From a virus, in IMG/VR virus record IMGVR_UViG_3300047476_000363, positions 1 through 24,987 of that record: DNA of 24,987 nt. One strand, given 5' to 3'. Below the pieces are notes generated by a model. The model was given only the letters and a program-made list of their open reading frames with translations, was not told the origin of the DNA and made no database searches. Within the stretch, counting starts at the first letter, position 1; each line of letters begins with the position of its first letter. Of the stretch, positions 7,638 through 13,662 are shown in pieces. The position numbers were made by a program, and so were the translations under genes.

Positions 7638-7656
7638 GCCTGGGCGTCCAGGCTTT
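7638..7656 (+). terminator. Hairpin with short T run
   Basis: GCCTGG-GCGT-CCAGGC (7638-7653) is a perfect 6-bp stem with a tetraloop, followed by TTT. It could be a weak intrinsic terminator closing the replication operon before the accessory-region promoter. The T run is too short to be sure. Confidence 0.4.
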
Positions 7657-7678
7657 CCTGCAGCCAAAAGTACCCCTT

Positions 7679-7714
7679 AAAAATCAATGACTTGCGCAAG
7701 TTATTGATTTTATT
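7679..7714. repeat. Palindrome made of repeat copies 3 (direct) and 4 (inverted)
   Basis: Copy 3 (ATCAATGACTTGC, 7683-7695) is joined directly to inverted copy 4 (GCAAGTTATTGATTTTATT, 7696-7714). Together they make a near-perfect dyad of about 16 bp per arm centred on TTGC|GCAA, with one non-complementary position that would be a G-U pair in RNA. It sits at about -83 to -48 relative to the predicted start of the next promoter, so it is a candidate operator or activator site. Confidence 0.75.
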
Positions 7715-7727
7715 AGAGTTTTACCGA

Positions 7728-7761
7728 TTGCGGTTTTTCGCCGTTCAGCTATAATGACTGT
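7728..7761 (+). promoter_or_regulatory. Predicted sigma70-like promoter P1 (leaderless)
   Basis: -10 box TATAAT at 7750-7755, with TTGCGG at 7728-7733 as a weak -35 at 16-nt spacing. Exactly 6 nt (7756-7761) separate the -10 box from ATG 7762, so the expected +1 is the A of the start codon and there is no room for a ribosome site. The whole block 7698-7772 is repeated at 7976-8050. Confidence 0.7.
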
Positions 7762-7977
7762 ATGATGAAGATATATGAAATTCTGGCTTGGTCCTCGGTC
7801 ACCGCGTTTGACAAGGCGTTCTTCTTTGAGATCGAGGCTTCTGACCGCGCTAGTGCGTCGGCGAAGTTCGCCGAGGTGGCTGAGTCCCAGGAATATTCCT
7901 GGCGCAAGCTTCGCCTCGAGCGCATCGAGGCGCGGGAAGACCGCCTCGCTCGCCTCGCGGATCTGGGGCTTGTGTAA
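7762..7977 (+). CDS. Small charged helical protein, leaderless
   Basis: 71 aa starting MMKIYEILAWSS and ending in a strongly charged helical part (RKLRLERIEAREDRLARLADLGLV), a possible coiled coil. I recognise no family. ATG 7762 is directly at the predicted transcription start of P1. The codons are GC-rich (GCG, CGC, CTC, GAG), unlike the AU-richer replication genes. Its stop codon is the first bases of the second promoter unit, so this gene appears to be a single-gene module flanked by two copies of the same promoter. Confidence 0.6.
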   Translation: MMKIYEILAWSSVTAFDKAFFFEIEASDRASASAKFAEVAESQEYSWRKLRLERIEAREDRLARLADLGLV

Positions 7978-8050
7978 GTTATTGATTCCATTAGAGTTTT
8001 ACCGATTTACTTTTTAGCCGAATCAGGTATAATGTAATTATGATGAAGAT
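7976..8050 (+). repeat. Second copy of the promoter unit (direct repeat of 7698-7772)
   Basis: The unit shares AAGTTATTGATT, ATTAGAGTTTTACCGATT, GCCG, TATAATG and ATGATGAAGAT with the first copy, in the same order and spacing over about 75 nt. The first bases overlap the TAA of the upstream gene. It carries one half-site of the ATTGATTT repeat (7979-7992). Confidence 0.75.
8006..8039 (+). promoter_or_regulatory. Predicted sigma70-like promoter P2 (leaderless)
   Basis: -10 box TATAAT at 8028-8033 and TTTACT at 8006-8011 at 16-nt spacing. As in P1, exactly 6 nt separate the -10 box from ATG 8040, so the transcript should begin at the start codon. Confidence 0.7.
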
Positions 8051-8414
8051 GAACGAAAAGAAACTCCGTACCGAGCTCGCTCGGCTCCAGGCTCAACTCG
8101 CGGCTCTCGAAGCCAAGCCCACGGCGAAGCCGAAGGCGAAGCGGAAGGATGTCTTCCGCAAGGGCGAGAAGACCTATCGCTGCATTTCCTGCGACCATAT
8201 GACTCGTCGTACGAAAGTCCAGTCGATCGGTTCGGAACTGTGCCCCGACTGCTACGAAATCGCTGGTATCTACAACCTGTACTGCGATTATGGCGCGGAC
8301 AGCGAAGATTTCCGTCGCGAAATCCCCTACCTGCGCGACCTCATCGACAACGTCGTCGCGAAGGGTGGCAAGTTGGATTCTGATGCTCGTGAATTGCTGA
8401 AGGTGATCAAGTAA
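8040..8414 (+). CDS. Small coiled-coil/zinc-ribbon protein
   Basis: 124 aa. The N-terminal 30 residues form an amphipathic helix rich in L, A, E and K (ELARLQAQLAALEAK), followed by a basic Ala/Lys/Pro linker (KPTAKPKAKRK). A four-cysteine zinc-ribbon-like module follows: CISC near 48-51 and CPDC near 68-71, with the phage-typical continuation YEIAGIYNLYCDYG. A C-terminal helical part ends the protein. It has a leaderless start at ATG 8040, and its stop overlaps the next ATG (TAATG). It probably binds nucleic acid or another protein; the exact role is unknown. Small ribbon proteins of this sort are common phage accessory genes. Confidence 0.65.
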   Translation: MMKMNEKKLRTELARLQAQLAALEAKPTAKPKAKRKDVFRKGEKTYRCISCDHMTRRTKVQSIGSELCPDCYEIAGIYNLYCDYGADSEDFRREIPYLRDLIDNVVAKGGKLDSDARELLKVIK

Positions 8415-8824
8415 TGGCTTACATGTCTCAAGAAAAGAAGCAGAAGCTGGCTCCCAAGATTACGACCATCCTCAAGAAGTATGGCGTCAAGGGTTCGCTT
8501 TCTGTCTACCACCACTCTACGCTGCGCCTGACGCTCAAGTCTGGGAAGATTGACTTCATCGCCAACAGCAACCGTGTCTGTGGGTCGAGTCACTACCAGG
8601 TCGCGAACGGTTTCGTGCCGAATACTTCTGGCAGCTGCGACGTCAACCCGTATTGGTTCCAGGAACACTACGACGGTCAGGCACTCAAGTTTCTTAAGGA
8701 TGTCCTGGAAGCCATGAACGAAGGCAATCATAATCGTTCAGATATTCAGTCCGATTACTTCGACGTCGGTTGGTACGTTGATGTCAAGATCGGTAAGTGG
8801 AACATGCCCTACGAGGTGGTGTGA
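8414..8824 (+). CDS. Phage protein resembling the large-polyvalent-protein-associated domain 29 (LPD29)
   Basis: 136 aa. The pattern GVKGSLSVYHHSTLRLTLKSGKIDFI in the first half and NHNRSDIQSDYFDVGWYVDVKIGKWNMPY at the end is one I recall from a widespread phage and plasmid domain (LPD29) of unknown function; I could not search to confirm it. It covers the whole protein. ATG 8414 overlaps the preceding stop, with AAGGTGA at 8400-8406 as ribosome site; a second ATG at 8423 is possible. It is part of the P2 operon. Confidence 0.6.
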   Translation: MAYMSQEKKQKLAPKITTILKKYGVKGSLSVYHHSTLRLTLKSGKIDFIANSNRVCGSSHYQVANGFVPNTSGSCDVNPYWFQEHYDGQALKFLKDVLEAMNEGNHNRSDIQSDYFDVGWYVDVKIGKWNMPYEVV

Positions 8825-8826
8825 TT

Positions 8827-9045
8827 ATGTCGTATACTGGTAAGATTGTCATGTCGATTGGTATCATCATTGTTGGGATCGTTGCAATCCCGATTCTGTA
8901 TATTCATCTGTTCAACTGGTTCTTCGGTATTCAAATCGAAACCACATTTATGAATGTATTGCGCCTCTACATGATTGGCTTCATCATGAGCATTTTCGGT
9001 GCAGGTATGCGGTTCATGGTCAAGGAAATTATGGAGGATGAGTGA
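8827..9045 (+). CDS. Small membrane protein with two predicted TM helices
   Basis: 72 aa. Two hydrophobic segments (about residues 6-30 and 41-62) are separated by a short polar loop, and the tail is charged (KEIMEDE). I chose ATG 8827, two bases after the previous stop, rather than the overlapping upstream TTG. Unknown function; small two-helix phage proteins can be superinfection-exclusion or lysis-related proteins, but nothing here decides this. Confidence 0.6.
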   Translation: MSYTGKIVMSIGIIIVGIVAIPILYIHLFNWFFGIQIETTFMNVLRLYMIGFIMSIFGAGMRFMVKEIMEDE

Positions 9046-9233
9046 TGATTCAATTTGCTGCAAAGATTACATTTGATCCGTCCAACAAGGAACATTTGCT
9101 TGACTTTCGCAACTTCCTCAAGTATAATGCATGGGGTGGTATGGGCTGTAAGTATGATCTAGAGTTTCCGTATCTGGACATTCCCAGCATGTGCCGCGAC
9201 AAGGTTGCTTCCCATTTTCTTGAGAGGATCTAA
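9045..9233 (+). CDS. Hypothetical protein, 62 aa
   Basis: 62 aa, aromatic-rich (NFLKYNAWGGMGCKYDLEFPYLDIP), with no family I recognise. ATG 9045 overlaps the upstream TGA, and its TAA overlaps the following ATG. Its gapless placement in the operon supports it being translated. Confidence 0.55.
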   Translation: MIQFAAKITFDPSNKEHLLDFRNFLKYNAWGGMGCKYDLEFPYLDIPSMCRDKVASHFLERI

Positions 9234-9589
9234 TGCTAGTCTACGCTGCTTCTTCGTTCAAGCATAAGAAGAACCGCAAGCCGAAGGGAGAGGTTGCACG
9301 CAAGCTTCCTTCTTCCATCACCACCAAGTTTTCAACGCCGAGGCCGACATATGATTACAGCCGCTTCCGCCCTGGCTATGTTTCTCATCCTTCTCTGGCT
9401 AGCACTTCTTGCACCACTGGGCGCAATAGTGTTATGGATCCTGTGTCTTTGGCGAAGGAAGCGCCAGAAGTCCGAGAAGCGATTATAGCCAAGAGCAAGC
9501 GTATTGCTATCGCATATTCCAAGGGCGCGTACCAGTACGTTACCGATGAAACCGATGCCAAGACTATTGGCAGAAAGAACGCTGTCTAA
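9233..9589 (+). CDS. Conserved-looking phage hypothetical protein, 118 aa
   Basis: 118 aa. It has a basic N-terminus (KHKKNRKPKGEVARK), a Ser/Pro/Tyr-rich middle, and a C-terminal SKGAYQYVTDETDAKTIGRK pattern that I recall from small phage proteins of unknown function. ATG 9233 overlaps the previous stop (TAATG). A second frame inside it (ATG 9351 to 9488) encodes a hydrophobic 45-aa segment ending in basic residues; I treat that as a likely shadow. Confidence 0.6.
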   Translation: MLVYAASSFKHKKNRKPKGEVARKLPSSITTKFSTPRPTYDYSRFRPGYVSHPSLASTSCTTGRNSVMDPVSLAKEAPEVREAIIAKSKRIAIAYSKGAYQYVTDETDAKTIGRKNAV

Positions 9590-9603
9590 TTCAGGAGAAT
9601 ACT

Positions 9604-9873
9604 ATGCCCAGCCTTTATGACCTTGAAGAACAGATTATGGGAACCTGGAACATCACCAGCGACCTCAAGACTATCACAGAAGCAATCGTCGAGAACGAAC
9701 TCTCGAAGGATCAGATCGCCAACATGCTGATTGGCTTGACTGAGTTGTACGAGATCAAGTTTGATAAGATGTTCCGCACGTTTGATGCTGCCTGCTTCCC
9801 GCAGGGCGACCACACCATCTTCTCTGAAGAAGTGACTGTAGACGATCAACTGGATTTGTTTGCATGCCGATAA
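9604..9873 (+). CDS. Small acidic phage protein, 89 aa
   Basis: 89 aa, predicted helical and acidic (DLEEQIMGTWNITSDLKTITEAIVENELSKDQIANMLIGL...). The pattern is one I recall from small phage early proteins of unknown function. A good ribosome site, CAGGAGAA at 9592-9599, lies 4-8 nt before ATG 9604, marking re-initiation after the preceding gene rather than overlap coupling. The C-terminus DQLDLFACR has a weak QLDLF similarity to clamp-binding peptides but is not at the very end. Confidence 0.6.
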   Translation: MPSLYDLEEQIMGTWNITSDLKTITEAIVENELSKDQIANMLIGLTELYEIKFDKMFRTFDAACFPQGDHTIFSEEVTVDDQLDLFACR

Positions 9874-9898
9874 ACTTATACTTCTTAAGGAGCAACTA

Positions 9899-10363
9899 AT
9901 GTGGCTGAGTAGGAAACCATACCATTTCACGCAGGCTGGTATCGACGAGATCAGCCGCCACTATGGCGCTCAGTACATGGGACATTGGTGCACCAGTAGC
10001 AAAGATGGCTATTGGCACGAAACTCCAGTAGACGTATTCTATCAGCCTAATCCTGATACATCCAAGGGCCACTCACACTACTTCGGGATGTTTACTCGTA
10101 ATGGCGATGTACTGATCACCAACGCCGAGTCTGCATTTCAGTGCTATATAGTTGGTGCTCTGGATACAGTGACTGATGAGGTTCTTGTGAGCCGTTATCG
10201 TCATGACTATCAGCGTAGCAACCAAGCGTTTATCGACGGTGGTCGCGACTATCTGAAAACGGATCCAGATGTGCCACTCGTACGAGTTACGGTGAATGGT
10301 TCCCAATTTAACTTTGAGGTGGTAGACGATGGAACTTGGCGAAGTGGAAGCACAGTACAATAA
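9899..10363 (+). CDS. Hypothetical protein, 154 aa
   Basis: 154 aa, soluble and rich in aromatic residues and His (HYGAQYMGHWCTSSKDGYWHETPVDVFYQ). It has no recognised fold; the middle GHSHYFGMFTRNGDVLITNAESAF looks like a beta-rich domain. I chose ATG 9899 with a strong AAGGAG at 9886-9891; the earlier in-frame TTG at 9860 would overlap the upstream gene. Its 3' end overlaps the next gene by 35 nt in another frame. Confidence 0.6.
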   Translation: MWLSRKPYHFTQAGIDEISRHYGAQYMGHWCTSSKDGYWHETPVDVFYQPNPDTSKGHSHYFGMFTRNGDVLITNAESAFQCYIVGALDTVTDEVLVSRYRHDYQRSNQAFIDGGRDYLKTDPDVPLVRVTVNGSQFNFEVVDDGTWRSGSTVQ

Positions 10364-10553
10364 GCTGAAAGAATATTTTGGAGACTCGCTGGCTGATCCT
10401 ATACATGAGCCGCGAGTTTTCGCATATCAGGTTCAGCTATATAATTGGCAACTAAACAGGAGCTACATCAATGCCAGCGAAAGTAGGATTGAAGAAAATC
10501 GGGAAGGGACGAGCGAAACTGGGGTCGAAGAAACGCCGAGCGAGGGCGGGTAA
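10329..10553 (+). CDS. Hypothetical small protein with acidic tail, 74 aa
   Basis: 74 aa. The N-terminal 45 residues look like an ordinary helical protein (MELGEVEAQYNKLKEYF). The last 27 are low-complexity and acidic, and are read in a different frame from the basic peptide at 10471. GAGGTGG at 10315-10321 is its likely ribosome site. The N-terminal part is more convincing than the tail, whose composition may be imposed by the overlapping frame. Confidence 0.45.
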   Translation: MELGEVEAQYNKLKEYFGDSLADPIHEPRVFAYQVQLYNWQLNRSYINASESRIEENREGTSETGVEETPSEGG

Positions 10554-10563
10554 GCGTGGCTAA
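10471..10563 (+). CDS. 30-residue highly basic peptide
   Basis: A 30-codon frame starting MPAKVGLKKIGKGRAKLGSK and ending in an Arg/Ala/Lys-rich tail; 13 of 30 residues are Lys or Arg and there are no acidic residues. A well-placed AGGAG (10458-10462) lies 8 nt before ATG 10471. Its TAA overlaps the GTG start of the next glycosyltransferase (10556), so it may couple translation into that gene. Composition suggests nucleic-acid or ribosome binding. It overlaps the end of the 10329 gene in another frame; whether one or both are expressed is open. Confidence 0.45.
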   Translation: MPAKVGLKKIGKGRAKLGSKKRRARAGKRG

Positions 10564-11299
10564 AGTTACTGTAATTACCGCAACTACAGGTAATCCAATC
10601 CTGAAGCGTAACATTGAGTCTGTCGCAAGACAGACTCATCAGGACATTACGCATTTAGTGATGATTGATGGACCCGAACACAATACCAAAGTGCAGAATA
10701 TCGAGAGCAGGCTGTATCTGCAAGATATGCATAAGGTCATATTCTATACTCTGCCATGGCCCCTTGGTAAAGATCGTTGGAATGGCCATAGAATCTATGG
10801 TGCATCAACTTATATGTGTGAGTCTGACTATGTGATGTATCTGGATGAAGATGTGTATCTGGAGCCTTCTCATATTGAAGATTGCATCAAAGTAATGGAA
10901 CAGGGTCATGACTGGGCTTTCTCACTACGAAAGATTGTTAACAAGGATGGCGACTATCTTTGTGATGATGACTGCGAGAGTCTAGGTAAGTGGTCAAGTG
11001 TTATGGATCCAAGAGATTATTTCGTCGATGTTAATTGCTACTTCTTACCATTAAAGCTGGCCATTCAGGTTTCGCCGATTTGGTATAGGAAAGCAAGAGA
11101 ACCTGGTGTGATGGAAGTAGATCGTGCAATGTGCCATGTTCTCCGACAGATAGCACCAAACTACGAGTCAACCTATAACCATACTGTGAATTATACTGTT
11201 GGCAACTCAGTCAATTCAGTGCAGCTAGAGTTTTTCACACAAGGCAACATTGAAATGAAGCGTAGGTATAACAATCAACTGCCTTGGAGAAAAGTATGA
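10556..11299 (+). CDS. GT2-like (GT-A) glycosyltransferase
   Basis: 247 aa. Typical GT2 start: VTVITATTGNPILKRNIESVARQTHQDITHLVMIDGP (strand, helix, then the DG of the donor site). The metal site is YVMYLDEDVYLEP (D97, D99). The GKDRWNGHRIYGASTYM helix between them is also family-like. The C-terminal part lacks a clear GT2 ED motif but contains MEVDRAMCHVLR. It starts at GTG 10556, overlapping the basic peptide stop; the stop overlaps the next ATG. It is the first of three consecutive glycosyltransferase-like genes. The substrate is unknown: modified DNA, virion protein or host glycan. Confidence 0.72.
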   Translation: MAKVTVITATTGNPILKRNIESVARQTHQDITHLVMIDGPEHNTKVQNIESRLYLQDMHKVIFYTLPWPLGKDRWNGHRIYGASTYMCESDYVMYLDEDVYLEPSHIEDCIKVMEQGHDWAFSLRKIVNKDGDYLCDDDCESLGKWSSVMDPRDYFVDVNCYFLPLKLAIQVSPIWYRKAREPGVMEVDRAMCHVLRQIAPNYESTYNHTVNYTVGNSVNSVQLEFFTQGNIEMKRRYNNQLPWRKV

Positions 11300-12045
11300 A
11301 AGCCTGTATCGCATCGTTCTTTATGAACAACATCAGCCATAAAACAGTACAACTACAAAAGAGTGTGGTTGAAAAATTCAATAAGAGTAAGTATCCGCAT
11401 TACTTGATGCAAGTCAATATGCCTCATGGTGTGGCTATAGATTATTTCTGGTCTCTAAATGGCAATCGAGTAAACAAAACATTCAAGCCAGAATTCAACA
11501 TCCAAAAGCAATTAGATTGCGACGTCATTCTTTTTCTAGACATTGATGCTATTCCTTTGCATGAAGATGCTATTGACTATTACATAGAGCAAGCAGCAAA
11601 GGGTAAGATCATCGGAAACGCTCAGCGCAGCAACCACATCGAAAACAATCAGCATGTATTCGCCGCGCCTTCAGCTATTGCTGTCTCAGCTGAGAACTTT
11701 GATCGCATGGGGCGTCCTTCAGCATATGAAACACCACGTGGTGATGTTGCAGAAGAATATACTTATGCTGCAGAAGCTGTTGGAATTGAAGTTGACTTGG
11801 TCATGCCATTACGGTATGATACTGCTCCTCAGAGATATGAGTGGGAAAAGAACCAACCACCATATTGGGCGCTTGCTGATGGTATGCCAGTCTATGGTAT
11901 GGGAACTACATATGGTAGAGAAGGAAAGGATCTGTTCTACCATAACTTCCAAATCCGTATGGAAGGGCAGCAGGAAAAGTTTTGGCGTAAATGTGAAGAT
12001 GTTTTAGTTGAGGGTATCTATGAAGATCGCAGTATTAAGCACTGA
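11296..12045 (+). CDS. GT-A-like glycosyltransferase
   Basis: 249 aa. The DxD-type metal site lies in DVILFLDIDAIPLHEDAI (D82, D84), preceded by a hydrophobic strand as in GT-A enzymes. A possible C-terminal metal-ligand His is in FYHNFQIR. The middle (NAQRSNHIENNQHVFAAPSAIAVSAENFDRMG) fits an acceptor loop. ATG 11296 overlaps the previous stop (ATGA); an earlier in-frame codon at 11284 is less likely. It overlaps the next gene by 26 nt. The call rests on the DxD context. Confidence 0.6.
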   Translation: MKACIASFFMNNISHKTVQLQKSVVEKFNKSKYPHYLMQVNMPHGVAIDYFWSLNGNRVNKTFKPEFNIQKQLDCDVILFLDIDAIPLHEDAIDYYIEQAAKGKIIGNAQRSNHIENNQHVFAAPSAIAVSAENFDRMGRPSAYETPRGDVAEEYTYAAEAVGIEVDLVMPLRYDTAPQRYEWEKNQPPYWALADGMPVYGMGTTYGREGKDLFYHNFQIRMEGQQEKFWRKCEDVLVEGIYEDRSIKH

Positions 12046-12859
12046 TTCAGAACAGTATCTGCTACAGTGGTGGTTGCCTCATCATGTTAAGAAGTTTGAT
12101 TTTGGTGTTATTCTTGACTTTGGTCTGACAGAAACAGATAACACATATGAGTTGTACAAGACTCATGCTCCTAATTGGAGATATCTTAAGATCAACCAAA
12201 AGACCATAGGATGTTTTCTTTGGGATGTGATCATCTCCAAGGTCGAACGAGATCTTCTGGATGAATTTCCTGGCAGTTGGGTTACCACACTAAACGCCAC
12301 TGAGTTTTTAATTGGCGATCTTCGCTCGCTAGACAAGATGTTGGAAAACACTCAAGTGTTAATGCCATGTCATTTGATGAACGACTCATTAGAACATGAA
12401 ATGGTTGAGCCTGATGTCAACAAGCCTCTTCTAGAACAGAGAACTCATGGTGTGCATTACAACAATGATTTCCCACACCCACATCAAGGCGAATCAATTA
12501 AACTGTTTAACCAGTTAAATCCGCCCAATGTTATGTTGAACACCAGATGGATGAGAAGCATACATAACTATAATGTAGATTATCTCTCGACATCGGTTTA
12601 TTCAGTTGGGCGACACTACTGGGAACCGATGAAGATGTCAACGCACTTGGCAATATGCCATATGAATTATGCTCCGTTCACCAGAGCGTTTATTGACAGA
12701 AAGTTAAATGTTCAAAATCGTCTAACAGAAGAAGACCACCGCGCTGATCGAGGAATACACCATAGAATAAATGAACAGACGATATATGACAGAAAGAGAT
12801 TCTATGATAGGTTGACTGTTGATTTGAAATCTTATATTGATAACTTGGAGAATGTATAA
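12020..12859 (+). CDS. GT92/Glyco_tranf_2_4-like protein with altered DxD
   Basis: 279 aa. The layout of the N-terminal half resembles the GT2_4/GT92 group: an EQYLLQWWLPHHVKKFDFGVILDFG segment (11-35), then SWVTTLNATEFLIGD at 86-100, where related enzymes have a D-x-D-E-F signature. Here the Asp positions are N92 and T94, only E95-F96 remaining, so the metal-binding site looks altered. The second half is His- and Trp-rich. ATG 12020 is chosen over the TTG at 12008; the gene overlaps the previous one by 26 nt. It may be an inactive partner, a metal-independent enzyme, or a distant family member that I have mis-aligned. Confidence 0.45.
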   Translation: MKIAVLSTDSEQYLLQWWLPHHVKKFDFGVILDFGLTETDNTYELYKTHAPNWRYLKINQKTIGCFLWDVIISKVERDLLDEFPGSWVTTLNATEFLIGDLRSLDKMLENTQVLMPCHLMNDSLEHEMVEPDVNKPLLEQRTHGVHYNNDFPHPHQGESIKLFNQLNPPNVMLNTRWMRSIHNYNVDYLSTSVYSVGRHYWEPMKMSTHLAICHMNYAPFTRAFIDRKLNVQNRLTEEDHRADRGIHHRINEQTIYDRKRFYDRLTVDLKSYIDNLENV

Positions 12860-13059
12860 TGGCTAATCGAAGTGACTTTTATGAGGCGAAGCTACCTCGC
12901 TATCTGAAGCGAATGCTGACGATGGCACAGGCAAGTGGCCATGTGACAAATGCGCATGAGGCTGGTGCTATGCGTCGCGCATTTATAGCGGCACACGCTA
13001 ATCATGTTGGATACAAGTTGCGCCGTCCTGGTGCAGATACATCAGAATCTGAAGAATAA
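12859..13059 (+). CDS. Conserved-looking small phage protein, 66 aa
   Basis: 66 aa, basic and helical. RSDFYEAKLPRYLKRML and NAHEAGAMRRAFIAAHANHVGYKLR is a pattern I recall from small T4-type phage proteins of unknown function. ATG 12859 overlaps the previous stop (TAATG). The TAA lies in a TAAATAAG sequence 11 nt before the tRNA. Confidence 0.6.
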   Translation: MANRSDFYEAKLPRYLKRMLTMAQASGHVTNAHEAGAMRRAFIAAHANHVGYKLRRPGADTSESEE

Positions 13060-13069
13060 ATAAGAGGAT

Positions 13070-13144
13070 TGCGGGGTAGTTCAGCAGCAGAACACTGGAC
13101 TCATAATCCAGGGGTCATGGGTGCAACTCCCATCCCCGCTACCA
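13070..13144 (+). tRNA. tRNA-Met (CAT anticodon), unpaired 1:72, CCA encoded
   Basis: Complete cloverleaf: acceptor TGCGGGG (13070-13076) with CCCCGCT (13134-13140), six pairs and a T-T mismatch at 1:72. D stem is GTTC/GAAC with a 7-nt loop. The anticodon stem is CTGGA/TCCAG with loop CTCATAA and anticodon CAT at 13102-13104. The variable loop is 5 nt, the T stem ATGGG/CCCAT, and the discriminator A is followed by an encoded CCA (13142-13144). The 1:72 mismatch is an initiator-tRNA hallmark, but the D stem has Y11:R24 (elongator type) and only two of three anticodon-stem G-C pairs. The D loop lacks GG, and the T loop is TGCAACT with G at 55. Confidence 0.93.
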
Positions 13145-13151
13145 ATTAATC

Positions 13152-13661
13152 ATGCTGTTAACATCTTTTATTCTATTTCTCGTCTTTGGGTATCTCCCAG
13201 TTGTTTTGCTCTTGTTTGGTGCAAGAAGAAGGTTGAATATTGTAGTCAATAATTATATTGAACTTCGGCAAGAATACAACAAGACCAAAGAACTCGCTGA
13301 TCTGTGCGCCAAGTATGTTGTTAAACAACATGGTGGTTCTGATGAAGACGAGGAAGAAGATGACGAAGAAGATGACGAAGAAGATGAGTATGAGGAAGAA
13401 TATGTTCCAAGCTCATCTTATCGCAGAGAGCCGACAAGTAATCGCTCATATTCTCAACCAGAGAGAAAGCAAGAAAATGTCAGTTACATAATCGAGAGGA
13501 TGCCGCCACCGTATCGTCTTGGATATATGAACGCTGGCTATTCTTCTGATGAGATTAGTGCAATTAATAAAGCGCAATCAGTATCAAGATTCCACCCAGA
13601 AGACAAAGTTCGAGTTGTTGAGGTCTGCGGCAGCAGAAAATGTTCGATATGGAGTAATTGA
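13152..13661 (+). CDS. Membrane-anchored protein with Asp/Glu stretch
   Basis: 169 aa. One strong N-terminal hydrophobic segment (residues 2-22) is followed by RRR (25-27), as in a signal anchor with the C-terminus in the cytoplasm. A helical part follows, then an uninterrupted acidic run at about 64-83 (nearly all D or E), a Ser/Arg/Tyr-rich linker and a small C-terminal domain (YIIERMPPPYRLGYMNAGYSSDEISAINKAQ). ATG 13152 is 7 nt after the tRNA, with no good ribosome site. No family recognised. The acidic run could mimic nucleic acid. Confidence 0.55.
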   Translation: MLLTSFILFLVFGYLPVVLLLFGARRRLNIVVNNYIELRQEYNKTKELADLCAKYVVKQHGGSDEDEEEDDEEDDEEDEYEEEYVPSSSYRREPTSNRSYSQPERKQENVSYIIERMPPPYRLGYMNAGYSSDEISAINKAQSVSRFHPEDKVRVVEVCGSRKCSIWSN

Positions 13662-13662
13662 T

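Noticed and set aside
7530-7714. CRISPR-like array
   Set aside because: Only two identical copies with 25 nt between them; the others are partial or inverted and the spacings are irregular.
9351-9488. Hydrophobic 45-aa frame inside the 118-aa gene, looking like a small membrane or spanin-type protein
   Set aside because: No convincing ribosome site, and the enclosing frame carries a conserved-looking C-terminal pattern. Most likely a frame-shifted shadow.
9848-9873. Clamp-binding tail in the 89-aa protein (QLDLFACR)
   Set aside because: Weak match, not at the very C-terminus, and lacking the LEDLF core shared by the other three.
13055-13062. AATAAATA as a late promoter before the tRNA
   Set aside because: Seven of eight match to TATAAATA, but it includes the TAA of the upstream gene and similar strings occur elsewhere; not enough to call.
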